64,000 nucleotides of DNA from Corella eumyota (lineage: Eukaryota; Chordata; Ascidiacea; Phlebobranchia; Corellidae), in assembly GCA_963082875.1 (NCBI GenBank), contig OY720103.1:2790001-2854000 (forward strand), in the 5' to 3' direction. Position numbers and translations under genes: made by a program. Below the pieces are notes generated by a model, which made no database searches, had not been told where the DNA came from, and worked only from the letters and a program-made list of their open reading frames with translations. Positions 49,223 through 62,600 of the stretch are shown here, one piece after another (positions within the stretch are counted from its first letter, which is position 1; each line of letters begins with the position of its first letter).

Positions 49223-50744
49223 ATTTTAATTTGCTTCTTTTTTTAGCAGAAAACTTATCTGAAATAAAAACAATCTTATTAAAGAAATCTACTTGTCTTA
49301 AAAGCTTTAAATGACTAATACTCTTGAGAGGCTGTATTTGTTTTTCTTTTTCCTTTCGCTGTTAACACTATGTTAAACTAACCACATTTCAAAGCAATGC
49401 TTTTAAAATTAGGAACCAATTGCGTGGTAATTTTATATAGTATCAGTTTAAAATTTAACTCAAACCCTAGGAAAAAAATATTTTGTGCTTTTTGTCCTGT
49501 TTAATATCATTTTTCTACGTGGTTATAAACGCCAAATGTAGACTACAGTTCTGCTTAATAAAAAAATCAATATTTTACAACACTCTCCCTCGGAATTTAA
49601 TACATACATAAACGTCAATCAATCTTTAAATTGGTAAACCTAGGTCAATATGCAAATTCAGATACAATCTAAAATTTAAACAGAATATGAACGTCCAACA
49701 ACGCATTTTAAAACCGATGGACCACTGGTTATATAATCTTTTAATTATTCATAAGGATGCAAATTATAATGTCATGTTTAAATTTAAAAACGCCAAATAG
49801 GCAAGATATTTTTACAAAGGTGTAGGTTCTGTGACTTACTTGACTGCTTGTGTTAAATATTTGTACGACTTAAATAGCCTACACTAGGTCAGATGACTTA
49901 AAATATGGGGATTTTTTTAAAGCACCTCGTGATGAAGTAAGTCTCAAGGCAAAACATGGTTCTGTTAAACAGAATGCTTATAATTTGCATAAACAGATTT
50001 TGAACTAGTTACTTACTACTCAATCATATATTCTAAATAATTCTTTAATCATTTATAAAAAGCAAAATAAAATTTATAAACTTTAAATAGAACTTAGATT
50101 GTTTAATAACAAATTTGACTATTTAGGTTAAATATAAATATGACTGTAACCAACTACATTTGGTTGGATGACTCATAAGGCGGAATTTCTTTTTAAAACC
50201 ACAGTTAAAAGTCTTGTGATGACATAATGCCTGAGGCAAAACTTACTTCCAAAATATTTTTCGTAATATTCACTTTTGAAATACAGTAAACAAAAAGTTT
50301 TTGTTTCGCATGTTTGAATTGAACTTTGGAACGTATCTTGAACTATTGAGATGTAAACTGATTTATGTACAATAAGAAGACGTTTTTTAAAACGTCATTT
50401 TGCTAAACTAAATTAATAAATTTCCTTTTCAACTTTGTACGTTTGACAGTTTAAGACAGGGGTGTCTTTACACAAGTTTTCGAATATATTTACATTCCAT
50501 AAAGTTGTAGAGTAACGAAAAAAAAAACAGGTTACATATGTTAATGCTAGATAAGGATAAACTAAAGCAGAATCCTTACTACAGCGCTAAACTTTTTTGA
50601 AATAAAATAAAATTAACTATATTGCAAAATAACTTCTAAAGTTTGTGCACAAAAGTGTCAATATTTAAGTTTTAATGATTTAATTTTTAAGTTTTTGAAA
50701 ATGATTAATTCGTTTATGTACATCACTCGAAACAAAGCAGCATT
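49223..50744. other. Intergenic DNA, no gene seen
   Basis: AT-rich sequence between two minus-strand genes. It should contain the promoter of the RG-rich glycoprotein gene and the 3' flank of the cysteine-rich membrane protein gene. No exon pair or repeat supported. Confidence 0.5.
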
Positions 50745-51754
50745 TTAAGCAGAATATTGTGGGGGTTGCTGATTCTGTTTAGGAGGGTTGCCCCAGTTTT
50801 GAGCCTGTTGGGGAGGTTGTTGTTGTCCTAAGAGTAATTGTTAATTATTTAAAGATAAATGGTCAAAAACTAATAATATTTAATCTAGTATAATAAACAC
50901 GTAACTAATACAAGATCGAAGTATTTGTGAAAAAAAAAAATTTAAATGGATCGTGAACTTTAAACAGATTAAATTAATGTTTACTTACATTATAGGTTGT
51001 TGACATAAAACTTTATTTAACTTTTATTTTAAACAGGGTAAACAACAAAATATAATTTAAGGTTGCTATTTGTATAAACGATTTTAATATAACATTTCTT
51101 AAAGAAATTTGAACATCACATGTCTGAAACCAATATATTTCTTATGTCAGCAGAAAATATGACTCAAAGGAAAGTTAAACGCATGACTTGATTACATCGC
51201 CTTGTGCAATATCTTAAAATGCGTCGGTATGATACATACAATGTAAATCATTTAAAATTCTACACAATATAAAATGTAATTGTACTAACAGATATACAAA
51301 TATAATACCTGTTTGGACTGTAGCAGAAGGAGCCAGTATCACGTATGGTGGTTGTTGAGCTCTGTTGCTTTGACAGCAAAGACAACAACATTTCACACAA
51401 GCAGCAAATAGCAGCAAAACCAAACAAATACACCCAATCAGTATTCCAATAGCAGCTCCTTGACTAGTAAAAACAACAAACATAATATCACCATTTAAAA
51501 GACAGGATAATATACATAAAGTTATCAATAAAGTTAGAACAAAACTTACCCAAGACTCAAGATAGATTCAATAACACAGTCATTATCATCTGGTAGGCAA
51601 GTGTTACCATAACAGCACTGCTCGTTAAATGGGTTACACACATTGTTTCCACAAACTGCATTAAAGTACAATTATTACTAAAAGCTTAAAACACAAATTG
51701 TGATTGTATTCGAACATTTAAATATAACTAATATTACTTACATAACTGTGCCAT
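50745..51754 (-). CDS. Small cysteine-rich single-pass membrane protein with Pro/Gln tail
   Basis: Family not recognised. Exons 51742-51754, 51550-51655, 51309-51463, 50745-50827 join in phase to 118 residues. The start MAQLF has no signal peptide, so the N-terminus may be exported by the single membrane segment (type III) or an upstream exon may be missing. Residues 6-33 hold seven Cys in a compact pattern (CGNNVCNPFNEQCCYGNTC and DNDC), like a small disulphide knot. The membrane segment is at about 43-62 (AAIGILIGCICLVLLLFAAC) and is followed at once by juxtamembrane KCCCLCC, a likely palmitoylation cluster. The cytoplasmic tail is rich in Pro, Gln and Tyr (QQPPYVIL and NQQPPQYSA). The layout recalls Shisa, WBP1/VOPP1 and CYYR1 proteins, but no motif is close enough for a name. 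Confidence 0.65.
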
Positions 51755-53396
51755 TTTAACAAATTTCCTTTTAGTTGTAGGTTAAATTGCACAACGTCGC
51801 AAATACAACAAAATATTGCTTGACCTAAAATGTTTCTTATCAAATATCTAAAAATAAATCGAAAATAGTCTATTCACTGATTGAGGTTTGCGGTTCAGTC
51901 GTGCCCTTTGCGCTAAACTATTATTGAAAGCTCACATTATAAAAATCATAATCAGGTAATTCTGTCTGTTTAGCTATCTACACATTCTAAAATTCTGTTG
52001 ACGTTAGCTTATATTAAGGACCACTGTTTGCTTCATTTAAATCTGAATATTATTTTTCTTTTAAATTAGCCTATATATATGTCTGTATGTTAATTTCTTT
52101 ATTACAAACCTAGCCTTATATTGTTTCCTTTATAACATTGTACTTCAATTTTAGCTTTTGACACGATGCAACGATTTCCTTTGGCCACATAACACAGTTG
52201 AGTGCTTTAAATCAAAAGAAAAAACTCAGACTACAGGGTTAGTCCCTATTTCTTTATAACTCTACCGTGAAGCAATGTATTAAACAAAGGAAATCAACTT
52301 GATTTTATCACATTGGTGAATAATGTTTAATTTTAACCATCTACTGCAAATGTTGGGTTTTATAAATTATATATTAGCTAGCTACTGATACTATTTAGTT
52401 TTATGTTTAATATGTCATGTTTTGTAAGACAATCAATTACATATTCTGTCAATGGTAAAACTTGTTTTTTAACCTATTTAATATATTAAAAAATGTTACT
52501 CCATTGTCCCTTAACTAGATCTAAAAATATTTTACTACCGTTAATTTATCAAAGTTAACTGCATTTTTAATCCGTTTACGTTGTATTTTGCAGCCATTAT
52601 TATAAGATAAGTATCAAAACAATAAAATAACTAATATTAGAAAATTAGTAATGCTATATAAACATTGTTAAGGTACACAGAATCTATTTAAAGGCATAAT
52701 TACACAACGTTTTCAAAAACAAATTCAGATTTTTTTTAGATTGACGTTTTTTCAAATTCAGTTTTATAAAATTAATTTTTGACTGTTGCAAATCAACTAC
52801 TCGCAAACAATAACAGCTTTTATAACACAAAGGGTTAGTAACTTTGTATCTGCAGTAACCAATTGGTAGGTTAATGTTAATATTCACCAAGCTTATAAAA
52901 AGAACATTTTTTGCGAAATTAGGCTATAGACAACATAAAAAATCATGTTTTGATATTTTTTAAAGGTTTTAACATATTTTTGTTGGGCTAATAACACAAA
53001 ATACGAGAATATACACAACTTTTTATATGTCGTTATATACATAAACCTATTTGCAGCGACGAAACATACAAAGACGGCAAATTTCAAAAAAATATAACAT
53101 ACACTAGCGCAACCTATAAAACAGGCAAACATCTCGTCACGCGACAATTTTCGTAAGCACGTGGCATAAGTGACGTATTAAAAATAAGTGACTACTAGTG
53201 ACAACGTATTCTGGATTATGTTAAATATATATTGCAATTATAATAGGGCGTGGGCGCTGTGAGTAAAAAATAATAGAAAAAAGGTGGATTGGTGTTGGAC
53301 GTTTCGTTCTACCAACGTGCACTCGCGCAGGTTGTACGCCGTTCGGACAGATAAAGAACAAGCACGCAGCTTTTACAAAGACGAAAGAAAGAAAAC
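51755..53396. other. Intergenic DNA upstream of the cysteine-rich gene
   Basis: AT-rich, with a locally CG-richer patch at about 53130-53180 containing CACGTG (53158-53163) and GTGACGTA, which could be a promoter on the minus strand. A hydrophobic open frame at 52893-53131 (-) starts here but has no supporting exon structure. Nothing else is convincing. Confidence 0.4.
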
Positions 53397-53627
53397 TTAA
53401 TCAGAGTCGGAGTCGTCCTTATATCTCATCCTTCGAATTTGAGCGAGTTTTTGTCGAGCGGATTGTAGTTCTCTTTCCTTGCGCAAGATCTCTTCCTGCG
53501 CCATCATCTCCTGAGCTATCCCTCCGACTAGTCTCGAGTTGATCACCACCTCGACCTCGTCGTCGGAGTTAACTGATGCAGCTTTAACGAGATCTTCAGA
53601 AGCATGTTTGACGGCATTTCCGGCAAT
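53397..53627 (-). CDS. TLN: Talin alternative last exon, vertebrate-like version
   Basis: 77 codons including the stop, phase 0, acceptor at 53628-53629. It starts IAGNAVKHASEDLVKAA and contains LVGGIAQEMMAQEEILRKER and KLAQIRRMRY, ending in an acidic DDSDSD tail. This is the end of the I/LWEQ module plus the dimerisation helix. It is closer to human talin-1 (AAGNAVKRASDNLVKAA, VGGIAQIIAAQEEMLRKER) than the other version. It is the more distal exon, so its use requires skipping 54020-54262. Confidence 0.88.
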   Translation of the reverse strand: MAGNAVKHASEDLVKAASVNSDDEVEVVINSRLVGGIAQEMMAQEEILRKERELQSARQKLAQIRRMRYKDDSDSD

Positions 53628-56600
53628 CTATGACGTTTTGAAGAATTTCGGGGGTAGGGGTAGAGGAAAATAAATAAAAAAATGATAAAATTAATATACA
53701 TGCAAAATAATAGGACTTGTAAATAAACAAAGGCTTGATTTAAAAGATAGCAATCAAATAATAAAAAAAAATTGCCATGCCCGACAACTCATTAGTTGTC
53801 CGAACAAAAAAGTTTTTAAAAAAATTTCCCGGTACCTTTCTTAAAAGAACCTGAAAAAAAATAAACCAAACATAAATATTCTGATGCCATGCCAACTTAT
53901 AATGATTTTTAATATCGAAATGTTTGTTTTCTGACTAAAATAATTTCAAACTGATTACTAGATTCATGCTTAACTGAAAAAAATAAAGACTGCAGCTGTA
54001 AACTGAAAAGGGTCAAAATCTAATTATTGGATCCGCTCTGTCCTGCATATTTCTTCTTTCTTAGCTTAAGAAGCCTTTGTTGCGCTTCTTTCAGCTCTTT
54101 CTCTTTAGCCAGGATGATTTCCATGGCCTGCATCTCTTGCGCAATACTCATCACGTTACCGGATGCCACCTCAACTTTTACATCCTCCTCTTCCGCAAAC
54201 GCGGCATCCTTCGCGGACTCGACTAACAAATTGGTCGCTTTTTTCACTGCCATGCCGGCCGTCTTTAACCCAACAGTATAAGGTTAAATAAGTTAGTCTT
54301 TATAATCAATAATCTATGTCAGCATTAAGATACTTACCGTTCGCATGACCAAAATGGCAAAATATTGAAGTATATTAACTTAATCTATGTAATAAAAAAA
54401 CGATATATTTACCTGTAAACGTTTCATATTCTCGCTGTTTGGATCAGCTTTAACCTTGCAAGCCACAAGCAGTTGAGCTGTTGATGATGCTACTTGTTTG
54501 GCTGATGTTACAAGTTTTTCCTCGCTGGCTTCACCCTGTACAGCTTGGTTTGCAGCCTCGCACAAGTTACCTGTGGCGCGAGCTACCATTTGAGCAGCGG
54601 ATATAAGACCTTGTGACCACTGTCCGTCGTCGTGTCGTAAAGCAGGCACAGAACCGACCTATGTTTAATTTAAATAAATGAATTTGTAGCATACAGAGTT
54701 TTAAACTAAAACCTAAGAGTTTTTGCTCTGTGTTTATGTAGTTAAACATCTTTACTTACTTTTCCTTGGGCGACGAGTTCTTTTTGCGCAGCCGAGGCAG
54801 CTTTCACAAGAGCAGTTGTAGCAGTAGCAATCGACTTTGCTGCTTCAAGAATTTGCTCTTCAAAGTTGAGAGTATCGTCTGCTTCCTATCAAGTAAAAAA
54901 CAGTTAACAAAATTTTTAAATTTTACTAAAATATATTAATGTAATTAACAATACCTTGGGCTTCTTGCGCGGCCGAAGTTGTGCAAGTTTTTTAGCAGCA
55001 GCCTCAATGGAAGCCGCAGCAGCAAGTAACTCTTGTTCAGCAATGACGTTGGGATCGTTTGGATCAACCCAATCGGAACCTGAAAAAATCAATGTAACAT
55101 ATGAGTAAAAACACTAAATAATAAATAAGCCTACGGATTACTTGTTGTAGTCGTACATAACCTTTAATGCAAGTTTCATTCTAAAATTTTTAGCTTGTAA
55201 TGATTTATTACTGCACAAAGACTTTAAAGAATTTCGTTTTAAAGCTTTGCAAAGATCGTTGAACACTTGCGTAAATCTCATAACATAGCTTATCCCCAAA
55301 ACCTAAACTTTATGATAATAAACGACTCTACCTTTCATGCTTTCTCCGGAATGTACCAAGTTACTGACAGCAGTAGCCACGTTCTTAGAGAGTGGAACCA
55401 AGTTCTTTTTCAGCTCTTGATTGCCAGTTTGTTGACTAATTGCTAGAACATTGCTGATAAGATTTGCGTACGAATCGGCAACTGTTTGGCCGAACTTTAG
55501 AACGTCTTGTTGTTGAGTTTTGTCCTCAGTATTTGCAGCAGAAGCCTGTCAAAAAATAAATGCCGTATACAATCAATGCTAAAAATACAAAAATATAACC
55601 TTTAAAAATATAACCATCCCAAAATATAGAACTGCACTTACTCTGCAAATGTGGATCATATCAAATACAGCCTTTCTTCCAGTATTTGCACAAACAAGCA
55701 TGTCTTCTTGTTTGCATGATTTTCCAGCTAACACGGCCTTCGCTGTAGCGTTGGTGATTGGTTTAGTCACGTGAATAAGCTCTTCTGGAGATGCTCTTCT
55801 TTCTTCACCATCAACCGATTGAAGAAGCTTTGAAAAACAGAGACAAATAGTTTATAAAATTCTAAAAAAAAAAAATAAAGAATAAAATTGATCAAAAATA
55901 AATATTATACCTTGACTTCTTGTCTGATGGAATTAATTGTCTGTTCAAGCGCTCTAGGTCCCTTTGCAGCTTCATCTTCAACAGATTTAACTGTTTTAAG
56001 AAGGGAGGTGACGTTTGTTACCATAGCCTGTAATAACAAATAACATAATAAATAAATATTCACAAAACTTTCATATACATATTGTACACAAAGGTATAAA
56101 TAAAAACAACTATCCAAGTCACATTACCTTTGCTGAAGCTTTAAGATGAAACATGGAGTTGTCAGATGCTGATTTTCCAGAGGCATCCTTCGTTGCATTA
56201 ATAAGATCGGCCAACGCTGATGCTACATCCCTAACCGCGTTAATCAAGATAACCTAAATAATTATTTATTTTAGTGTTAAATGTTAATTTTTAAGACCAA
56301 TCCAGGGTTAATAAATAAAAGGGTTGTAGAAGTTATTACATGGCTTTAAATTATAAACAAAATCAAAATTAAGTCGATTTAAATTTGGAGAAACGAACTT
56401 GAGTATCAGGATCATCCACTCCCAAACTTGTTGCCCCTCTCTTCACAACATCAGCAAGTTTGTCGATGGTTGAAGAAGCAGATTGTGCAGCAGCCGCTAA
56501 TTTTTCCTGACCCGTGGCAGCACCAGCCACCAATTGCTTGGTGTCTTCGACCAGGGCTTTAGCAGTTGATAAGATCTTCTCTCTAAAAAAAATTTAATAT

Positions 56601-59600
56601 GTAATTAATGTTTACAAATCAAAATTGTTAACCAGATGTAAAAAACCCCAATATAATAGCCACGATTTTTACCCTTGAACTTCTTTAATATACACCTTAA
56701 AATATTTACCTGTGCTCGGCAAAGTTTCCAGAATCGGTTTCGTTGTTTAGAGCTCCTGAAGAAACAAACATCAATGTGGTGTCCAAGTCTCCTATGATGC
56801 CTTGAACGTGGGTGTGTGCGTTAATACATGCTTGTGTTCCACGACCGCCTTGTTGTAGCGATGACATCACAAAAGATACCTGATTACAACACAAACATAA
56901 ATTGTAAATTTTGTTGTAAAAAAAAAAAAAAAATTATGTACAAGTCTTTGTTATCTTGACAACTTTTCGGTTTTTGTGGATTTAAACTGATGTCAACATT
57001 TACCTTCTCGTTAATATTTCTACCAGCTTCTTTGAGTTCCTTCTTGGCAACATTATCCCTCGGATTACTTTGAACCATCCCTGATGCCCCAACTAACTCC
57101 TTACAGGCATCTCCAAGTCCTTGAATGCTCTTCTTAATGTGTTCACTAACCTGAGTGCAGAAAGAAGATGAATTTACATTTCCAAATCAAGAAGTAAACA
57201 ATTATTATTGGTAAAAAATGTTTATAATTAGTTTTAATTGTGACATAATAAAGTCATACCTCTCTTGAATCTGCCAAGGCCATTGCACCTGCTCCATCAC
57301 TAGCCAGTGCTGAATATTCATTAGTTACTTTCTTTGCTAATCCTCCAAGCTCATCCGGTCTTGTGTTCATAGCCATGCCCATGTCACTGCTGGCAACCAC
57401 TACAGCTCTACACCTCTTCATGATGTTGGTTTGATAGTCAGCAAAAGTGTCGCCACTCTCTGGTTGGACATGTTTGTTAAGAATCTTGAAACAAATTTTA
57501 AAGGGTAAGACATATATATAAACACCCTCTATTTTAAACACATTGTACATTTGCATGGTGAAACATGTTATAAAACTTTTGTAGTTACCGTTGTTGCCTT
57601 GTCGATCTGGTCAACCATTCCAGAAACCAGAGCTTCTGGTGCCTCTTGGACAGATTTAAGTAAATCATCGATCGCTTCTCTGGTTGCTTCAACTGCTTCA
57701 TCTATTGCCTCTTGGGCATTGTCAGCCTGTGTAGTTCAATATAAATTATAATTAATAAAAAAATAACCAACATTGAAAGAAGTTTTGGTATTATTTAAGA
57801 ACCAGATTATGTTGTGCGTTATAACGCTTACTTTGTTTTCTAAATTAGGTAAGTTAGTTCATGCCTGTTGTTAATAAAAATAAATGAAAAATTATTGACA
57901 AAATACCTAAGTTACATCAACATTTATGTGATCATTTATCAAGATCCTTGAAACAAAGTCATGCATTTCTAATATTTGATACCATTTTTAAAAAAAGTAA
58001 CATCTATTTGGTAGACAGACATTTTACAATAATGGTTACTAACTAAAAATTATGTTATCACATTTTTAATAACAAATAAAGAACCGCAAATCAAACTTAA
58101 ATATAAACCCATTTTACCCATTAATTTACAACAGAAACACAACATGCTGCGCATTATTAAATAACGTAAAAAAATCCATCAAAAAAAACATCCAAACCAA
58201 GTAATAACCTGTTGGTTGTAGCCCATTGAAGCCTTGTAAAAACATAAAAAAATATTTAAATTGTTTTAATTAGGTTTTAATTTAGTGATTGTATTTTAAA
58301 TCAGTTTAGAATCTCAAAAATAAATTTTGGTGATGTGAAAGGTTATTAGTGTCATTAGGATGTTTGCAAATTACTCTGATAAATTGCAATTTAAAATGTA
58401 ACCCCCATTCGTTTAAAATCTATGTTAAATTACAGGGAACGCCACGAACAATTACTAAAGCATACTAGCAAATTCTGTTCTAAATTACTTTAGAAGCTGT
58501 TAATAATAAAAGCTTTGCCAAACCACTACTGCACTAACATTGAGCAAATAGATGGAAACGATTGGAAAAGGGCAGTTACCATGTGTTTTCTTGAAAATAT
58601 TTTAATTCTGTAGTCATTTCGTGATTATCAGACTGAAAAATAGATGTTTAAACATAAATGAGGTTGTTTAATGTGTTTTAAGAAAGTGTTAATTGCTTTA
58701 TGTTTACAATCTAAATTACAAGTTTAAACTGTATATGGTAACTGCCCCATGTTTTTGGATTAGAATTATATGCACGAGGTTAAAGAGAATTATTGTCAAA
58801 GCCAAGCAAGAGGCTTACACACACCGGTCTGAGATGCTTATGGTTGGTGTGGCGTACAAATTCACCGGTAGTGTTATTGTGCATGTGAAGTTGACAGTCC
58901 TGCACAAATCAACACAGTTTTTGAAGAATTTTAACATACTTTTACGGTATACAACTTTGACTTAACTTTTCTAGTCACCTGAACATTAATATTAATAAAG
59001 AAATCCTAATAGTATTGCAAGAACCAATATAACAGCCAAAGGTTAGCATAGTATGCTGTTGTTATAGCAATTTGTAGAACATTTGTAACAAATTTTAGCT
59101 AAATTTAATAATACATAAATGTGGATTCCAACCCTTTTTATACTGTGAAAAAAATCATTGAATAGTCAACCATGCAATGTAGTTGCATAACATGCTCTCT
59201 TCTTTGTTTTTGCTTGTATATCAAAAATGTAACAGTCAAAAAAGTAACAAGTTATAAAATATGATCAACATGTAATGAATGTAATATTTTTTAACAAACA
59301 TAGATTTTAACTTTACTTAAAATAACATAAGATTTAATACATTGTAATTTAAGACTTAGTATTGCCTCTAAATTTTTATTTTTAAATTGGTTTGCATTTT
59401 CAAAGTATTATTAAACATGCCGTAAATATTGCCTACAAACAAAACCAAGAACAGAAAAATTACCTTTGGATTTCCGCCCCCCTCTTTAGCAGCATACATA
59501 AGTTGTAAGGCTGATTCGGCCAAAGTTTTACTGAAATCAAGAATGTCCATTTGCCGTTGATGACTCGCAGAGTTTGATGCAGCACCAGTGGTCGCACTAG

Positions 59601-62600
59601 TTAAAGGCTCGAAGTAGCTAGCCATTTGTGTAACCTAACAAAAGACTCATTTTTAAAAAAAAACTCAAAAAAAAAACAAAAAAAACTCATGTCCATTTTT
59701 ATTTCGTCAGAAAACAGTTATTGTATTTTCTTGTACCTGTCTGCCAAGCTGTGCAGCGTCTCCTTTAGCAGCAATAGCAAGTGGATCAATACAAGTGCTG
59801 ATCTGATTCACTGTATCCACAACCTAAGCAAAAAAAATTAATGCTTAGTAAGTAAATGGAACGCAAAAATGTGTTATTTTTTTCAACTTATATACCATGG
59901 CTTGAAATCCTTGCAACGAATTATCACTTCGAGGTTTAAGACTTTGGTCCATGGCGGATAGCGACGCGCTGTTAAGTTCTTTGATGGAGTGGTTAATTGT
60001 CTCAATCGCATCGTCACACTCTTTTTGGCCGGGTGCATTGTCCCTAAATGTTTAACGTTTCAAAATTATATTTAAAAAAAAAAAAATCTTCAATTCCAAG
60101 TATATATTAGATAAGCTTAATCAAATTTAGTTAAAGTGACTTAAAAGATAGGCAGTGGATTATAACCAGCATCAGACACATTTTAAAGCAGCAGATTGTA
60201 AAAAACCATCAAACGGAATTTGATATATTTTGTGATTAACTTACCTAATATTTGCAATCAATTTCTTGATGGAATCGGATACGACACGTGAATGGCCAGC
60301 CATAACTTGCCAGGTTGGAGGATCTTTCGGATTGTTTGCCAATTTTCGGGCGGTTTTGATCAATTCGCTTGAACTTTCCAACATTTGTTTTCCTGATTCA
60401 ATAATTGGCTTTTGGGCCTCCCTAGCCTAAAATAAAACAAAAAAATTAAACGTTTAATTTCAAACCACATAACTCTAACCTCTAATAAATGATACTGATC
60501 ATACTTACATCTTCACTTATTTTAGCAGGTACGCTTGCAAATTCTGGATTGGAAGCAAACGTGGTTAAGTTATCAACAGCATCGGTCAATGGTTTAGTGG
60601 CTTGGGCACAGTTTGCTCGGTTTTCTTCTGAGAAGTTTCCGTCCAAGGCCTTGAATATTAGGGTAAAAAGTAAGCTTGCTTAACTAAAGACCACTTGTCT
60701 TTAACAGAAACCAGCAGCTTGGTGTAGTGGTAAGAACACTTGCTACACCACTATGAGGCCGTGGGTTCAATCCCCACTGCTTTCATGCTGTAGCGCCCTT
60801 GATTAAGGCGCTATAAACGGTATGAACTCCTGCTGAGCCAGCTCTTAATCAGCAGCATAATTACCGAGCAATTATGATCTCTATAATATCCCAAACTGCC
60901 ACAGTCAACTCGAAACAGGGTCGGGGTAACTGATATTGCTCTATGTTTAAGTCGCGCATTCGACCTTCCCACATCGAGGATAAAAATATATACAAAAAAA
61001 AGCATTACTAATTTATAAACTTACCTTGATGGTTCGGACAAGGTTAGCTGTGGCATGGGCAACTTCTTTAGCTGATTGTACAAAGTGTTTCCTAGCAACG
61101 GCGTTGGTAGTTTTGTTGGAAGCTACTCGGCAAACATTACACAAAGCAGAAGTGTGCTTCGCTACTATGGTGGCAGCAGACAAAACCTATATCAAAATAA
61201 AATAAAAAAAAATTAAAAAAAAATTTTTTTATTAAAAAAAATTTATTGTTTTTTTGACGTACTTGCGTTTGATTGCTTGAGGGATCAATTAGACTCTGAC
61301 ATGCCATCTGAATAGCTTGATTAGCTCGAGCAAACTGGGTTTGATCAACTAAACCTTGGGTACCAGCTTCGCTGTTTGGATCAGCAATTCCAACAAGATA
61401 AGCAGCTTGTGCGGCAGCCTCAGTTAACCCAATCAAAGATTTCTGTGTAGCAGTGACAGCTTCGCCAAAACTTTCCAATTCACTTGCCCTTGCATGTTGT
61501 GTAATACCGCTCATAGATTCGCCCAACATTTTAGAGTTGTCCATCACACTTTCAAGGCAATCAAAGTATGAGAAATCATTGACTGGCTCGTTGGGGTTCT
61601 CAAGCATTTCTTTAACAGTCTATAACAAATTACTTAATTTAATTCCATGTAGAAATGTTAAAGAACAAGTTACAAGACTGTTTATTCAAGTATAACAGTT
61701 CTTAAAAAATATCATCATTACAATGCATTATTACCTTAAGTTGCCTTAGAGCATTGTCGCATTCTTTTTGTCCAGGTGCAGTTTGAGTACAATGAGTGAT
61801 CAGGTTGTTAATACTCTCAGTAACAGCTCTGATATGTAGTTAACGAAATGTTAATCTCAGTTAAAATTCAATAAACCAAAAAGCCATTACTAAATACTAA
61901 CCACTAAATAGACATATTTTATATTTAACAAATTAAATATTTTGTGATTGTTATCTTTACCTTGCTGCAGCAGCAAGTAAGTTTTTGGCATTAGGTGCTC
62001 CAGGATCAGCTGATAATGCTTTGGCAGCAAGTAAAAGTTTGCTTGACGCCATTGAAATACTTTTCAAATTTCCCACGACTTGATTTTGATCTTCTCTGTC
62101 CTGTAACAACAATTATTGTAAGTAATGCATCTATAACCTATATTTAATAGGACTACCCAATGACCATAAAAAAAAATATGTTTAACTAAAAATAAAAAGA
62201 CACAAAATCTTACTCTTGACTGTCCAGCAACATTTAAACCAGCATCCAATAGCTCAGTAAACCTCTCGTTATAGTTGTTACTCGATGCAGCCAACTCAGT
62301 CGGTGTTCCTCTAGACGCACCAACCAGATCATTTGCTGCAATGTTAAGTTCTTCAGCTGTCTTTCCTAACTGTGATTGGGCTGTTTGGAAGTTGGCTGAT
62401 GTGACAGGGAACTAGAATATTAAAAAAATTAAGGTTGTATATAAAATAATGACACATCAATATAGAGAATTAAGTAGAGTACAAGCAAACTTAAAAATAC
62501 ATAGCCTGTAAGAAAAATGTATTAGATAGATTCAAGAGTTATTGTTTAACGAAGAAAATAATTTCACCTTTCCTCTTAACTTAGCAGAAGGTAAACGAGA

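Noticed and set aside
52684-53147. Two minus-strand hydrophobic open frames, possibly a signal-peptide exon for the cysteine-rich gene
   Set aside because: One begins only at a TTG. The internal ATG at 53131 gives at most nine residues before a usable donor in the right phase, too short for a signal peptide.
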